A DNA stretch of 64,000 nt from Staphylococcus muscae (lineage in GTDB: Bacteria; Bacillota; Bacilli; Staphylococcales; Staphylococcaceae). The position numbers were made by a program, and so were the translations under genes. Position 1 is the stretch's first letter, and each line of letters opens with the position of its first letter. Location of the stretch: assembly GCF_003019275.1 (NCBI RefSeq), contig NZ_CP027848.1, positions 558,001-622,000 of the forward strand, in the 5' to 3' direction. The notes under the pieces are model-generated. The model saw only the letters and a program-made list of their open reading frames with translations, was not told the origin of the DNA and did not search any database. Positions 1 to 9,648 of the stretch are shown piece after piece.

Positions 1-1277
1 TTGGAAAAACAGAAAATGAAAAGTTACTAGCGCAAGTTGATCAACTAGAACAATTAAGAGTCCAACAAAAATTAAATATTGCACCGATGAATGTCTTTGC
101 AATCAAACAAGATATCAATGAAATACACGAAATGAACGATGCGCTTTTTGAACGATTGTTCACACAGATTCGACCAGAACAACTACATAACGATGAGTCT
201 TCAAAACGATATGATTTCTATGATTTATCAACAGAATCACTGTTAATAGATATACAACAACTGATAAAAAAAATACATCTCACACTTCTTCATTTTGAAA
301 CGATTAAACATAAAACAGTCAAAACATTACGTAAGCAACTATTAAATATTGTTGCGCAGTTAAAACCATTTGAAGAAGGGATTAAGCAAGGAAACGTTTT
401 TTATGTATCTCTTAAAAATTTAGATCAAAAAGCGACCATTCGATTGCATATTAAACAAGATGATGTAAAAACAATATTGACTGAAAAGTTACTTTTACAG
501 TTTAAATCGCTCACCTTCATTTCAGGCACTTTGACATTTAATCAATCTTTTACTGCATTTGAAAATTGGTTTAAAGAAGATACTGCTTTTAACCGCTATC
601 AGATTCACGTTGAACCATCCAAATATGAGAATGGCTATATCTTTATACCAAACGATATTGAAGATTATCATTATCAAAATCATGATGCGTATATTCAAAC
701 GATTGTAGAATATATATCGCGCTACGTCTCAACAACAAATGGGAAATGTTTAGTTTTATTTACAAGTTATCAAATGATGTATATCGTCATGGACTATTTA
801 AATGATATCTCACTCTTTGAGGACTATGTCATTCTTGCACAGCAACAAAGTCAAAATCAAAAGATTGTTCAACAGTTCAATCATTTTGATAAAGCGATCT
901 TATTAGGAACAAGTAGCTTTTTTGAAGGCTTTGACTACCAAGCGCAAGGCGTCAAATGTGTCATGATTGTAAAACTCCCATTCATGAATCAGCATGCGAC
1001 GAAACCATTACTATTAAAAGACGAATTCTCTAATATTTTTAAAGATTATATTTTACCAGATGCTGTGACACGTTTCAGACAAGGACTCGGTCGACTGTTA
1101 AGAAATGAGCATGATAAAGGAATTATTGTCTCATTTGATAATCGCTTAATCAACAGTCGTTTTAAACCATTTTTCCAAAAAACGATCCAACCTTATCATC
1201 AACAAATTGGTGATATCGATACGTTTGAAAAGCGCTTAAAACAACTCAGACAAACGGAAGTTGAACAGAAAAACTGA
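1..1277 (+). CDS. dinG: DinG-family exonuclease/helicase-like protein, 3' part (5' end outside window)
   Basis: The frame is open from the first bases of the window, so the gene starts upstream; the ATG at 87 is internal. What remains is the C-terminal helicase-like half of a staphylococcal DinG (about 900 residues in S. aureus). Visible motifs are LLGTSSFFEGFDYQ (motif V type) and the arginine finger region RFRQGLGRLLRNEHDKG (motif VI, QxxGRxxR). The N-terminal DnaQ-like exonuclease domain expected in this family lies outside the window. In S. aureus this protein acts mainly as a 3'-5' nuclease. It is followed by asnS after 69 bases with no obvious terminator. Confidence 0.9.
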   Translation, partial: GKTENEKLLAQVDQLEQLRVQQKLNIAPMNVFAIKQDINEIHEMNDALFERLFTQIRPEQLHNDESSKRYDFYDLSTESLLIDIQQLIKKIHLTLLHFETIKHKTVKTLRKQLLNIVAQLKPFEEGIKQGNVFYVSLKNLDQKATIRLHIKQDDVKTILTEKLLLQFKSLTFISGTLTFNQSFTAFENWFKEDTAFNRYQIHVEPSKYENGYIFIPNDIEDYHYQNHDAYIQTIVEYISRYVSTTNGKCLVLFTSYQMMYIVMDYLNDISLFEDYVILAQQQSQNQKIVQQFNHFDKAILLGTSSFFEGFDYQAQGVKCVMIVKLPFMNQHATKPLLLKDEFSNIFKDYILPDAVTRFRQGLGRLLRNEHDKGIIVSFDNRLINSRFKPFFQKTIQPYHQQIGDIDTFEKRLKQLRQTEVEQKN

Positions 1278-1346
1278 TGCCAACCCTAGATGTGATTATT
1301 AACTTTTGTTAAAATAATAACAGTAAAATAAAATAGGAGATTAATT

Positions 1347-2639
1347 ATGAAAACAACAATTAAAGAAGCAAAAAATTATATCGGACAAGAAGTAACAATT
1401 GGTGCTTGGCTTGCTAATAAGCGCTCAAGCGGTAAAATTGCATTTTTACAACTACGTGATGGTACTGGTTTTATGCAAGGCGTTGTTGTCAAATCAGAAG
1501 TCGGTGAAGATCTCTTCAAAACGGCTAAATCACTCACACAAGAATCTTCTATCTATATCACAGGCGAAATTACCGAAGATCAACGTTCTGACTTAGGCTA
1601 TGAAATGCAAGTGAAACAAATCGAAGTGATTCATGAAGCACATGATTATCCAATCACACCAAAAAGTCACGGCACTGAATTTTTAATGGATCACCGTCAC
1701 TTATGGTTACGTTCAAAAAAACAACATGCAGTGATGAAAATTCGTAATGAAATCATCCGTGCAACATATGAATTCTTTAATGAAAATGGATTTACAAAAA
1801 TTGACCCACCAATTTTAACTGCAAGTGCTCCAGAAGGAACAAGTGAGTTGTTCCACACAAAATATTTTGATGAAGATGCTTTCCTCTCTCAAAGTGGGCA
1901 GTTGTATATGGAAGCTGCAGCAATGGCACACGGTAAAGTATTCTCATTCGGTCCAACTTTCCGTGCTGAAAAATCAAAAACACGTCGCCATTTGATTGAA
2001 TTCTGGATGATTGAACCAGAAATGGCATTTACAAATCACAACGAAAGTTTAAAAGTTCAAGAAGAATATGTCGCATTTGTCGTACAATCTGTACTTAAAA
2101 ACTGTAAATTAGAATTAAAAGTTTTAGAACGTGATACATCAAAATTAGAAAAAGTCGTTGCACCATTTCCACGTATTACGTATGATGATGCAATTAAGTT
2201 CTTACACGAAGCTGGTTTTGATGATATTGAGTGGGGCGATGATTTTGGTGCACCTCATGAAACCGCAATTGCCAATCACTATGATTTACCTGTATTTATC
2301 GTGAACTATCCAACAAAAATTAAACCGTTCTATATGCAACCAAATCCTGATAATGAAGACACTGTACTGTGTGCAGACTTAATTGCACCTGAAGGTTACG
2401 GTGAAATCATCGGTGGTTCAGAACGTATTAATGATTTGGCATTGTTAGAATCACGCATAGATGCACACCAACTCGATCCAGAAAGCTATCAATATTATTT
2501 AGACTTACGAAAATACGGTAGCGTTCCACACAGTGGCTTCGGTTTAGGATTAGAGCGTACAGTCGCTTGGATTTCTGGTGTTGAACATGTTCGTGAAACT
2601 TCGCCATTCCCACGTTTACTCAATCGCTTATACCCATAA
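1347..2639 (+). CDS. asnS: Asparaginyl-tRNA synthetase
   Basis: Charges tRNA-Asn with asparagine in the cytoplasm. The 430-residue protein has the usual length. It shows an N-terminal OB-fold anticodon-binding domain (about residues 1-110) and a class IIb catalytic core. Motif 2 includes [20 protein letters not shown] near residue 205, and motif 3 is [15 protein letters not shown] near residue 397. The start is set by AGGAG upstream of the ATG at 1347. I see no T-box leader, although some Bacilli regulate asnS that way. A strong hairpin terminator follows at 2668-2708. Confidence 0.97.
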   Translation: MKTTIKEAKNYIGQEVTIGAWLANKRSSGKIAFLQLRDGTGFMQGVVVKSEVGEDLFKTAKSLTQESSIYITGEITEDQRSDLGYEMQVKQIEVIHEAHDYPITPKSHGTEFLMDHRHLWLRSKKQHAVMKIRNEIIRATYEFFNENGFTKIDPPILTASAPEGTSELFHTKYFDEDAFLSQSGQLYMEAAAMAHGKVFSFGPTFRAEKSKTRRHLIEFWMIEPEMAFTNHNESLKVQEEYVAFVVQSVLKNCKLELKVLERDTSKLEKVVAPFPRITYDDAIKFLHEAGFDDIEWGDDFGAPHETAIANHYDLPVFIVNYPTKIKPFYMQPNPDNEDTVLCADLIAPEGYGEIIGGSERINDLALLESRIDAHQLDPESYQYYLDLRKYGSVPHSGFGLGLERTVAWISGVEHVRETSPFPRLLNRLYP

Positions 2640-2667
2640 TTAAATGGCATTGAAATATGCGCATCAT

Positions 2668-2710
2668 AACCCATTGAAACCTTTATATCAAAGGACTTTC
2701 AATGGGTTTT
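2668..2710 (+). terminator. asnS intrinsic terminator
   Basis: A 12-bp perfect stem (AACCCATTGAAA / TTTCAATGGGTT) is followed by TT. It lies just downstream of the asnS stop. Confidence 0.8.
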
Positions 2711-2801
2711 AACTTATGCTAATAATTCCGTATTAATTGCTATAAAGTATTCGTAAAATACGGTATGATAGTCATGCTACGTGAAAAGAAGGGGGGATTT
2801 G

Positions 2802-3491
2802 ATGAATCTTCATGAATTAAAAACACGACCTTTTGTATGTCGATACGAATTACTTGAACATTATGCGTCTCTCGGACTAAATGAATCAGATCTCATCATA
2901 TTAATGAAAATACTATATGCCTATGAGACGAGCAATGAGCTTCCTTCAATTGATGTTTTACAGAAGGGAACAACGATGCAAGCTTCTGAAATAACGATGA
3001 TTATTCAGAAATTGATCCAATTAGGTCTTTTGGAAATGAATGTTGCGAAAAATAATGACGGTAGACTAAGTGAATACATTAACTTAGATGGTTTTTATGA
3101 ACAGCTTAACCAAGTATTCGAAAATATCAATTCCAATATGCAAAATATCGATAAAAAACAAGCATTCAAAGCATTATTTCAAAAAATCGAAAATGGCTTT
3201 GGACGAACATTATCCGCACTTGAATTTGAAACTTTGAATAAATGGCTCGACGTTAATGAATATGATTTGACGATTATTCATGCGGCCGTCGATGAAGCAT
3301 TATCACATAACAAAACAAGTCTAAAATATGTAGATAGAATTTTATTGAATTGGGAAAAAAATAACGTACGAACAGTAGATGATGCAAAACCCATCCGTGC
3401 GAAATTCAATAAACAGCAATCCGTCGTAAAAAAAATTGAAAACTTCCCGAAATTTGATTGGCTGAAAGGAGAAAACCCATTTGATAAGTAA
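2802..3491 (+). CDS. dnaD: DnaD replication initiation protein
   Basis: Primosomal protein that helps load the replicative helicase at oriC and at restart forks. The protein is 229 residues when started at the ATG at 2802, which sits about 6 bases after an AGGGGGG ribosome-binding site; an in-frame GTG at 2781 lies upstream of that site and is unlikely. The N-terminal winged-helix part includes LLEHYASLGLNESDLIILMK. The C-terminal DnaD/DnaB domain includes LNKWLDVNEYDLTIIHAAVD and the family-typical YVDRILLNWEKN, followed by a basic tail. It overlaps nth by 11 bases, as in the conserved Bacillus dnaD-nth-ypoC cluster. Confidence 0.93.
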   Translation: MNLHELKTRPFVCRYELLEHYASLGLNESDLIILMKILYAYETSNELPSIDVLQKGTTMQASEITMIIQKLIQLGLLEMNVAKNNDGRLSEYINLDGFYEQLNQVFENINSNMQNIDKKQAFKALFQKIENGFGRTLSALEFETLNKWLDVNEYDLTIIHAAVDEALSHNKTSLKYVDRILLNWEKNNVRTVDDAKPIRAKFNKQQSVVKKIENFPKFDWLKGENPFDK

Positions 3492-4155
3492 GAAAAAAGC
3501 ATTAGAAATGATTGATGTCATTGATGGCATGTTTCCAGATGCTGAATGTGAACTCGTTCATAACAATGCGTTTGAACTCACAATTGCCGTATTGTTATCT
3601 GCACAGTGTACAGATAACACCGTAAACAAAGTAACGAAGACATTATTTCAAAAATATCATACACCAGAAGACTATTTATCGGTTTCATTAGAAGAATTAC
3701 AAAATGATATTCGCTCAATAGGTTTATATCGAAATAAAGCAAAAAATATTCAAAAATTATGCCGTTCTTTGATTGACCAATATGATGGAGAAATTCCTGA
3801 AGATCACGCTAAATTAGTAGGACTTGCTGGTGTTGGACGAAAAACAGCGAATGTTGTTATGAGCGTCGCATTTGGCGAACCAGCACTCGCGGTAGATACG
3901 CATGTGGAACGTGTTTCAAAGCGTCTAGGAATTTGTCGCTGGAAGGATAGTGTGACAGAAGTTGAGCGTAAATTGACTTCAATCATTCCAAAGTCTAGGT
4001 GGACAAAAAGTCATCATCAACTTATCTTCTTCGGACGTTATCACTGTCTTGCGAAAAAGCCAAAATGTGATGTCTGCCCGTTGTTTACAGATTGTCGTGA
4101 AGGACAAAAACGCTACCGTGCTGCTATGCGATTGGAAGGAGCGATAAACGAATGA
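3481..4155 (+). CDS. nth: Endonuclease III (DNA glycosylase/AP lyase)
   Basis: Base-excision repair enzyme that removes oxidised pyrimidines and cleaves abasic sites. It has 224 residues. The helix-hairpin-helix LAGVGRKTANVV (about residues 114-125) carries the catalytic lysine, and the catalytic aspartate is in AVDTHVERV (about 138). A 4Fe-4S cluster motif C-X6-C-X2-C-X5-C is seen in CLAKKPKCDVCPLFTDC near 189-205. The start is a TTG at 3481 placed 8 bases after AAAGGAG; staphylococcal homologues begin with the same residues. The gene overlaps dnaD by 11 bases and ypoC by 4 (ATGA), so translation is probably coupled. Confidence 0.95.
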   Translation: MISKKKALEMIDVIDGMFPDAECELVHNNAFELTIAVLLSAQCTDNTVNKVTKTLFQKYHTPEDYLSVSLEELQNDIRSIGLYRNKAKNIQKLCRSLIDQYDGEIPEDHAKLVGLAGVGRKTANVVMSVAFGEPALAVDTHVERVSKRLGICRWKDSVTEVERKLTSIIPKSRWTKSHHQLIFFGRYHCLAKKPKCDVCPLFTDCREGQKRYRAAMRLEGAINE

Positions 4156-4472
4156 CGATGTTAAACAACATGTCTGAAATCGAAAAACAACTTGATATTT
4201 TGGCACAATCAAGAAAAATTGGAAAGCCCGAAAGTATTGCGCTATTAGATGAATATTATGAGTTGTTAGTCGCATATTTTTGTTACATCAACGAAATACA
4301 ACACATAGGGAATATACCTTCAGAAAGACTCCCTATCGTTCCTTTTAACTTCGACGAGCGTCTCAGTTATATTCAAGAACGTAAACATCACTATATGGGC
4401 TATCAACAAATGAAAACATTAAAATCTGAGTTGATAAAAATGAATGCCGCTTATCGCGTAAAGCATAACTGA
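4152..4472 (+). CDS. YpoC-like conserved protein
   Basis: A 106-residue soluble protein with no catalytic motif that I recognise. Its position directly after nth, with an ATGA overlap, matches ypoC in the Bacillus dnaD-nth-ypoC order, and that is the main reason for the call. Aromatic- and Glu-rich segments (LLDEYYELLVAYFCYINEIQ) suggest a helical fold. The stop codon lies inside the terminator hairpin at 4461-4489. Function unknown. Confidence 0.75.
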   Translation: MTMLNNMSEIEKQLDILAQSRKIGKPESIALLDEYYELLVAYFCYINEIQHIGNIPSERLPIVPFNFDERLSYIQERKHHYMGYQQMKTLKSELIKMNAAYRVKHN

Positions 4473-4493
4473 ACTGAGCAGTTATGCTTTTTT
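4461..4493 (+). terminator. Terminator of dnaD-nth-ypoC
   Basis: An 11-bp stem (AAGCATAACTG / CAGTTATGCTT) is followed by a run of T. The ypoC stop codon is in the stem/loop. Confidence 0.85.
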
Positions 4494-4494
4494 C

Positions 4495-4530
4495 ATACAA
4501 AAAGGACAGCATTTCGAAATGCTGTCCTTT
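4495..4530 (-). terminator. Original pbp2 terminator, now separated from pbp2 by the IS
   Basis: Bases 4501-4530 are a 30-bp perfect palindrome (each arm AAAGGACAGCATTTC-like). Read on the minus strand it is followed by TTTTTGTATG, so it terminates leftward transcription. With the IS and one target copy removed, it would lie just downstream of the pbp2 stop codon. Confidence 0.75.
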
Positions 4531-4535
4531 GTATA
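4528..4535. repeat. Left 8-bp target-site duplication (TTTGTATA)
   Basis: TTTGTATA immediately precedes the left end of the IS and recurs at 6307-6314 immediately after the right end. Eight bases is the usual duplication for ISL3-family elements. Confidence 0.9.
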
Positions 4536-4552
4536 GGGTCTTAATCTTTTGT

Positions 4553-4587
4553 GGTGGGATGGCATGAAATGCTATCCCGCCTTTTTT
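4553..4587 (+). terminator. Terminator-like hairpin inside the left end of the IS
   Basis: A 13-bp stem with two G-U pairs (GGTGGGATGGCAT / ATGCTATCCCGCC) is followed by six T. It overlaps the inner part of the left inverted repeat and would shield the transposase gene from outside transcription. Confidence 0.75.
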
Positions 4588-4680
4588 ATGTTTTAAATCA
4601 TTTGGATACAAAAAAAGCGCTCACGCCTCTATAATTTTAAGTGACTAAACAAAAAAATAAAGAGGAGACATGATGCGCCT

Positions 4681-5991
4681 ATGTGTAATGATATATTAAA
4701 ACTACTAAAAATAAAAGATGAAAATATTCAAGTTCTTAAGGTGGAAGAAGATGTAGAAGTGCGTGGTCGGCTTTCTACGGTTGTTTATGGAACACTTTCT
4801 TATACACCCAAAGCTTGTATGAAGTGTGGTTGTGTCAATGATGGGCAAATCCATAAGCATGGTAAACGCGTTTCGCGTTTAACACTATTAAAATCTCAAG
4901 AATCCAATGTTTATCTTAATTTAGCGAAAGAACGCTTTAAGTGTCTACATTGTTTAAAGACTTTTACGGCTCAAACAAACATTGTTGATAGTAACTGCTT
5001 TATTACCAACCGTGTGAAATTAGCGATTCAGGATAAACTCACACGTGTACAGTGTGAGATAGATATCGCTCATGATTGTAGTGTTTCACCGAGTACAGTT
5101 AAAAGATGTATTCATCAACTCTCACAATCATTAATAGTCAAACCTTCATCTGGATTGCCAAAACATATCTCCATAGATGAGTTTAAAAGCGTTAAGAACG
5201 TGACAACAGCGATGAGTTTTTTGTTTATAGATAATGAAACGAATCAGATTATTGATATCTTAGAAGATAGACGTATTCATAAACTCAAAGAGTACTTCTA
5301 TCGCTTTGATCGACGTGAACGATTAGCTGTTAAAACTGTAACTGCTGATATGTATGAACCATACATCAACTTCATTCATGAAGTATTTCCAAATGCGATT
5401 TTGATCTTTGATCGCTTTCACATTGTTCAGCACCTTAATCGTGAATTAAATAAGCAACGTATTTCTGTAATGAATGCTTATCGCTATCGATCATCAACAG
5501 ATTACACGAAAATGAAAAAGCACTGGAAACTCTTTCTTTCTGACAGGCAGGATATTAATAGTTATGAATACTTTTGGTCGAAGTCTTTCAAAACGTACAC
5601 AACATCAAGAGATGTTTTAACATATCTACTAAGTCTTGATCAGCAGCTCTATGACACTTATATGTTAGTTCATCAACTTCGTGAAGCATTGAAACAATGT
5701 GACTGGTTACGTTTCAAAGAAACTTTAATGGGTGTCGAAAAGAAGCATGTATCACGTGGTGTTTGGCGTATCATTCGATTCTATAAGAAATACGAGTATG
5801 TCCTTTACTCAACAATCAAGTACCCGAAGTTTAACAATGGAGCGATTGAAGGTATCAATAATAAAATTAAGCTTATTAAACGTGTATCATATGGCTATCG
5901 CAACTTTAATAACTTTAAAGCGAGAATACTCATCATTTTTAAGCTGTATCAACGTTCTAAAAAGCAAGAGCTATTAAGCTGTGTTGCATAA
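4681..5991 (+). CDS. ISL3-family transposase
   Basis: 436 residues, full length. The N-terminal zinc-ribbon region has CMKCGC near residue 41 and FKCLHCLKTF near residue 88. A helix-turn-helix follows (DCSVSPSTVKRCIHQL), then a DDE domain with ISIDEFKS, VTADMYEPYINF, IFDRFHIVQHLN and the C-terminal NGAIEGINNKIK with its catalytic Glu. GAGGAG lies 13 bases before the ATG. A closer ATG at 4673 opens only an 8-codon ORF in another frame that overlaps the start. A -10-like TATAAT is at 4630-4635. The gene appears intact and potentially active. Confidence 0.93.
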   Translation: MCNDILKLLKIKDENIQVLKVEEDVEVRGRLSTVVYGTLSYTPKACMKCGCVNDGQIHKHGKRVSRLTLLKSQESNVYLNLAKERFKCLHCLKTFTAQTNIVDSNCFITNRVKLAIQDKLTRVQCEIDIAHDCSVSPSTVKRCIHQLSQSLIVKPSSGLPKHISIDEFKSVKNVTTAMSFLFIDNETNQIIDILEDRRIHKLKEYFYRFDRRERLAVKTVTADMYEPYINFIHEVFPNAILIFDRFHIVQHLNRELNKQRISVMNAYRYRSSTDYTKMKKHWKLFLSDRQDINSYEYFWSKSFKTYTTSRDVLTYLLSLDQQLYDTYMLVHQLREALKQCDWLRFKETLMGVEKKHVSRGVWRIIRFYKKYEYVLYSTIKYPKFNNGAIEGINNKIKLIKRVSYGYRNFNNFKARILIIFKLYQRSKKQELLSCVA

Positions 5992-6306
5992 AGATTACCT
6001 CGTAACTTAACATGTCACAAACGCTCATATAACTGTATGGTGTAAAATCATTTCTAATACGAGACGCCTAAGGCAACAAGCCGAACTGAAAATCCATTTT
6101 GGCTTCACTTATTCAATAAAGCCAAAATTAGTTGAAGTGAGGCGCCTTGGCAAGTGAGTATTAAAGAAATGATAGTACTCAAAAAGCGTACAATTAATGA
6201 ATAACTGTACGCTTAAATGAATGTAGTGATTACTACGTGTTATGATTAAGTTAAATATAAAATTAGTTACTTTTAATTATCTGCCCACCACAAAAGATGG
6301 ACATCC
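5992..6306. other. Structured non-coding tail of the IS
   Basis: No gene is present. The outer arms ATCATTTCTAATAC (6047-6060) and GTATTAAAGAAATGAT (6158-6173) pair, with an inner pairing of 6066-6074 to 6144-6151 and a central hairpin TTTTGGCTT / AAGCCAAAA (6097-6127). The result is a long imperfect foldback. A separate hairpin at 6184-6214 is listed on its own. I do not recognise a known RNA family. Confidence 0.6.
6180..6214 (-). terminator. Minus-strand terminator within the IS right end
   Basis: A 9-bp stem (AAGCGTACA / TGTACGCTT, 6184-6214), read leftward, is followed by TTTTT. It would stop pbp2 read-through before it becomes antisense to the transposase. Confidence 0.65.
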
Positions 6307-6314
6307 TTTGTATA
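6307..6314. repeat. Right 8-bp target-site duplication (TTTGTATA)
   Basis: Exact copy of 4528-4535, directly outside the right inverted repeat of the IS. Confidence 0.9.
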
Positions 6315-6318
6315 TTAG

Positions 6319-8505
6319 TTAGTTATTAAGGAAATTTCTCAAAAATCCACCGTTGTTATTACCTTGTTGTTGATTGTTGGAATTATTTGAGTTCTGATTA
6401 CTTTGCTTATTATTAGAGTTGCTATTTGTACCACCACTAGATTCTGTAAAGTTACTTGTTGTATTACCATCTGGTGCTTGTGCTACATAAAGGCTACGAC
6501 CACTACCTCCAACTGAAGCAGGGCGGTTGAAGTCCATACCATCTTGTGGATTGATGTCACCCATTACGTCTCTAAATAAATATTGTGGTAATTTTTGTTC
6601 TGAGCTTCCAACGAATGAGTTTTCACCGTATTCCTTAACTTTTCCGAAGCCCATCCAAATTGACATTGAATATCGTGGTGAATATCCAGAAATCCAAACG
6701 TCTTTGGCTGCCGAACTAGGGAGACTGTATTGTGTATATGTTTCATCTCCATACGTACCTGTACCTGTCTTAGCAGCTACATTAACGCCAGCAACATCAT
6801 TACCATAAGCTGAACCATACGTATCAAATGTACCTTCTAAAATTTGTGTAATCATATAAGCAGTGTAATCATTCATTGCTTGATGACTCGTATGTTCAAA
6901 TTCAATCGTATTACCATTTGGTTCTACAACTTTTTTAATCGAATGCGCTTTATTATAAGTACCACCATTTGCAAACGAAGCATATGCTGAAGCTAATTGA
7001 ACAGGGGAGAATTCTGATGATGAACCACCTAATACTTCTGATGGACCAATATTTGGATTCTCATATTCTAAACCAACTTTTTCAGCAAAGTCTGTTGGCG
7101 CACTGTTACCGGCTTGCTCTTTCACCGTTTGCCATGTTTTCAAGGCAGGGATGTTGAAACTTTGTCGCAATGCATCATAGATTGTTACAACACCATGACT
7201 CTTCTGATCATAGTTTCGGAAAGCACCGCCGTCTATATAATAAACGGATTCATCTTGCAATGAATGATTCGTTGCCCATTGTAAGTTTTCAATCGCAGGT
7301 GCATACGCTAAGAATGGTTTTAATGACGAACCTGTTGGATGTACATCCGTCGCTTGGTTACGTTGAACGACGTCTTTGTAGTTACGACCACCAGATATTG
7401 CTGTTAATGAGCCAGATTGACTATCAACAATTGTCGCACCAACTTGTTGCTCATCATTTTTGTAGTAACTACCATTGTCAATACGGCTTTGAAGCGCTGT
7501 TTGAACATCTTTATCCATATACGTATAAATCTTAAGACCGCTGTTTAAAATATCAGATAGGTTGCGACCTTTGAATTCATCATTACTCATTAATTCTTGT
7601 TTCACAAAGTTAATGTATGAATCGTATTGTTGTGAACTATCATCAGGTTTGATTTCACGGTCTTCGGCAGAGCGATCGACCAAGTTATCAGTAATTGGTG
7701 TATCTTGTGCTTCTTTCATTTCTTTATCACTAATACGATTGTGATAATTCATTAAATAAAGCACTGTATCTTTACGTTTCTCAGCTTCCTCAGGGTAATC
7801 ATAGATGTTATATGTGTTTGGTACTTGAGGAAGACCGGCAAGATATGCTGACTCAGCTAAATTCAAATCTTTCAAATCTTTATCAAAGTAGTATTTAGCT
7901 GCTGCTTTCACACCGTATACACCATCTGAATAATAGATCTTGTTCAAGTACATTTGGAAGATTTCATCCTTAGAGTACTCTTGCTCAAGACGATATGAAA
8001 GATATGCCTCTTGTGCCTTACGTTCAATCGACTTCTGATCTGTTAAAAATGTACGTTTAACAACTTGTTGTGTCAATGTCGATGCACCTTGTGAACCAAA
8101 TCCACCAGTTACATTTTTGATAACTGCGCCAAATAGACGTTTATAGTCTAATGCGCCATGATCATAGAAACGATTGTCTTCAGTAGCAAGTACAGCATCC
8201 TTCATTTGATCTGGAACATCTTTTAGATCAACGTGCTCACGTCTCGCACCATTATCAAGCGTTTTGACAAGATTATCATTCTGATCATATATTTTAGCTG
8301 GACTTGGGTCTTGTAATTTCGCTTCATTAAAGGCAGGCGCTTTCCATGCATAATATGCGAAGAGAAGCACACCCACTAAAGCTAAAATAACAAAAGCTAA
8401 AACAAGGAAACTAATCACTTTTATCAATGTACGCTTAATGTTTTTATTCTTTTTTTGACCGGACTTCTTTTTAGAACCATTAGAAGCCGCTTTCTTTTCC
8501 GTCAT
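6319..8505 (-). CDS. pbp2: Penicillin-binding protein 2, bifunctional class A
   Basis: Polymerises and cross-links peptidoglycan at the outer face of the membrane. It has 728 residues, the usual length. Order: a short basic cytoplasmic tail; one membrane segment ([19 protein letters not shown], about 27-50); a GT51 transglycosylase domain with [11 protein letters not shown] (catalytic Glu near 109) and QGASTLTQQ; and a transpeptidase domain with active serine motif SSLK (about 393-397) and KTGTG near 578. It ends in a low-complexity Asn/Ser/Gln/Gly tail. Its start overlaps the recU stop by 4 bases. The IS inserted directly downstream has displaced its terminator. Confidence 0.96.
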   Translation of the reverse strand: MTEKKAASNGSKKKSGQKKNKNIKRTLIKVISFLVLAFVILALVGVLLFAYYAWKAPAFNEAKLQDPSPAKIYDQNDNLVKTLDNGARREHVDLKDVPDQMKDAVLATEDNRFYDHGALDYKRLFGAVIKNVTGGFGSQGASTLTQQVVKRTFLTDQKSIERKAQEAYLSYRLEQEYSKDEIFQMYLNKIYYSDGVYGVKAAAKYYFDKDLKDLNLAESAYLAGLPQVPNTYNIYDYPEEAEKRKDTVLYLMNYHNRISDKEMKEAQDTPITDNLVDRSAEDREIKPDDSSQQYDSYINFVKQELMSNDEFKGRNLSDILNSGLKIYTYMDKDVQTALQSRIDNGSYYKNDEQQVGATIVDSQSGSLTAISGGRNYKDVVQRNQATDVHPTGSSLKPFLAYAPAIENLQWATNHSLQDESVYYIDGGAFRNYDQKSHGVVTIYDALRQSFNIPALKTWQTVKEQAGNSAPTDFAEKVGLEYENPNIGPSEVLGGSSSEFSPVQLASAYASFANGGTYNKAHSIKKVVEPNGNTIEFEHTSHQAMNDYTAYMITQILEGTFDTYGSAYGNDVAGVNVAAKTGTGTYGDETYTQYSLPSSAAKDVWISGYSPRYSMSIWMGFGKVKEYGENSFVGSSEQKLPQYLFRDVMGDINPQDGMDFNRPASVGGSGRSLYVAQAPDGNTTSNFTESSGGTNSNSNNKQSNQNSNNSNNQQQGNNNGGFLRNFLNN

Positions 8506-9128
8506 ACGCGGTCCTCACTTTCATCTAATATCAACTTATCAACTGCTTTTAGATAATCCAATCTCGGTTGATACTGATAGGGAATATAGTAACCATTTTT
8601 TTGCACTTCTTCAACAGAAATTGACTTTTTGACATTATCTAAATAGCGTTGCCAAAATACAATGAGCGCTTTAAAAGATAACAAATATGTTTCATCTCGT
8701 CCTTTAAAACGAATGAGTAAAAATGCAATACCACCATGTCTATCAACTTCACGCATATGCTCAATCTGATGTGCGTGAATATTTTGCATTGGAAATGATG
8801 TTTTGTTCTTTGTCTCTTTCGCTTCAAAATCGATATGACGACCTTGATATACACCATTGTAATCCGTTGTTGAAGGCGTTCTAAAGTAAGCCTCTTTGAT
8901 GACTGCTTGACTTCTTTTAGGATAGTCAACATGCACGATTTGAACGGGCGTTGGCTTTTTATGAATCACTGCCACACGTGTATTCAAATAATGCTTGTTA
9001 GAGTGTTCGATATCTTTTTCCAAAGACATGCCACGTCCACCATATTTTATCGTACGTGATTGTGGTGTGTTTTGACTTCCGACTTGAGTCTTATTTTGTC
9101 TAAAAGGCTTACCATTGGGATAATTCAT
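8502..9128 (-). CDS. recU: Holliday junction resolvase RecU
   Basis: Cuts four-way junctions during recombination and chromosome segregation. It is 208 residues from the ATG at 9128, which has AGGTGAG 5 bases upstream; a longer in-frame ATG at 9212 lacks such support, and S. aureus RecU begins MNYPNGKP as here. The PD-(D/E)xK nuclease core is visible as [23 protein letters not shown]. recU-pbp2 form a translationally coupled operon (ATGA overlap), as in other staphylococci. Confidence 0.95.
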   Translation of the reverse strand: MNYPNGKPFRQNKTQVGSQNTPQSRTIKYGGRGMSLEKDIEHSNKHYLNTRVAVIHKKPTPVQIVHVDYPKRSQAVIKEAYFRTPSTTDYNGVYQGRHIDFEAKETKNKTSFPMQNIHAHQIEHMREVDRHGGIAFLLIRFKGRDETYLLSFKALIVFWQRYLDNVKKSISVEEVQKNGYYIPYQYQPRLDYLKAVDKLILDESEDRV

Positions 9129-9324
9129 AGTCTCACCTACATTCCATCTTTTATGCCCTACAAACATATTGGATAGGTGGTTTATGAACACTTTTTTATT
9201 GTTGCGTTTCATAAACTGACATTATTGTAACATACATGACACTTCTCTGTTACCCCAAAGCATAGTGTTATCAAGTTTTGTCACATTTTATGATACGATA
9301 TGTTGTAATAGGAAGGTGATTTTT

Positions 9325-9648
9325 ATGACAAAAATAATATGGCAACAATTACTCAATGATATATCTATCATTGAATCAAAATATATTCTTGCACGTGAAG
9401 GGCGCACTTTTGACTTCCAAACAGAAGTCGTCCCATTTACTTCAATAGTAGACTCGCATATCCATACTATGCATGAAACGACAAATCACTTCTCAACACA
9501 ACGAAATCGTATCGAATCATTAATGCAAACACTCTCAGTTGCTTGTCATGATAAACGTACGAGTAAAAAACAATTTTATGATCAACTCAAAACAGTGAAA
9601 CATGATTTGCTCACGATAGAAAGTCAGGTAGGCAATAAGTATGTATAA
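9325..9648 (+). CDS. DUF1798 (YppE-like) protein
   Basis: 107 residues from the ATG at 9325 behind GGAAGGTG; the longer frame from 9265 has no ribosome-binding site. It is helical and His-rich ([28 protein letters not shown]), resembling the small four-helix DUF1798 proteins that lie next to recU in staphylococci and near ypsA in Bacillus. It is divergent from recU and overlaps ypsA by 8 bases. Function unknown. Confidence 0.75.
   Translation: MTKIIWQQLLNDISIIESKYILAREGRTFDFQTEVVPFTSIVDSHIHTMHETTNHFSTQRNRIESLMQTLSVACHDKRTSKKQFYDQLKTVKHDLLTIESQVGNKYV

Larger units (their letters stand above)
4536..6306 (+). mobile_element. ISL3-family insertion sequence, 1771 bp, complete
   Basis: The ends are defined by the direct repeats at 4528-4535 and 6307-6314. 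The terminal inverted repeats begin with GG, as is usual in ISL3. The left is GGGTCTTA then ATCTTTTGTGGTGGG; the right, read inward, is GGATGTCC then the same 15 bases (4544-4558 against 6284-6298). The element has one intact transposase gene and about 315 bases of structured non-coding DNA at its right end. It lies between the convergent ypoC and pbp2 genes and cuts into the base of the pbp2 terminator. Confidence 0.9.

Noticed and set aside
2781..2801. GTG at 2781 as the dnaD start
   Set aside because: The G-rich ribosome-binding site lies between this GTG and the ATG at 2802, so it can serve only the ATG.
4544..6298. The 15-base inverted repeat alone taken as the IS ends
   Set aside because: With ends at 4544/6298 there is no flanking duplication. 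Extending 8 bases outward gives GG-starting ends and a perfect 8-bp direct repeat, so 4536-6306 was used.
7170..7535. 121-codon plus-strand frame opposite pbp2
   Set aside because: Antisense shadow within a well-supported gene; His/Leu/Ser-rich with no recognisable domain.
9129..9212. Longer RecU starting at 9212
   Set aside because: AGGTGAG sits directly before the ATG at 9128, and known staphylococcal RecU proteins start MNYPNGKP.
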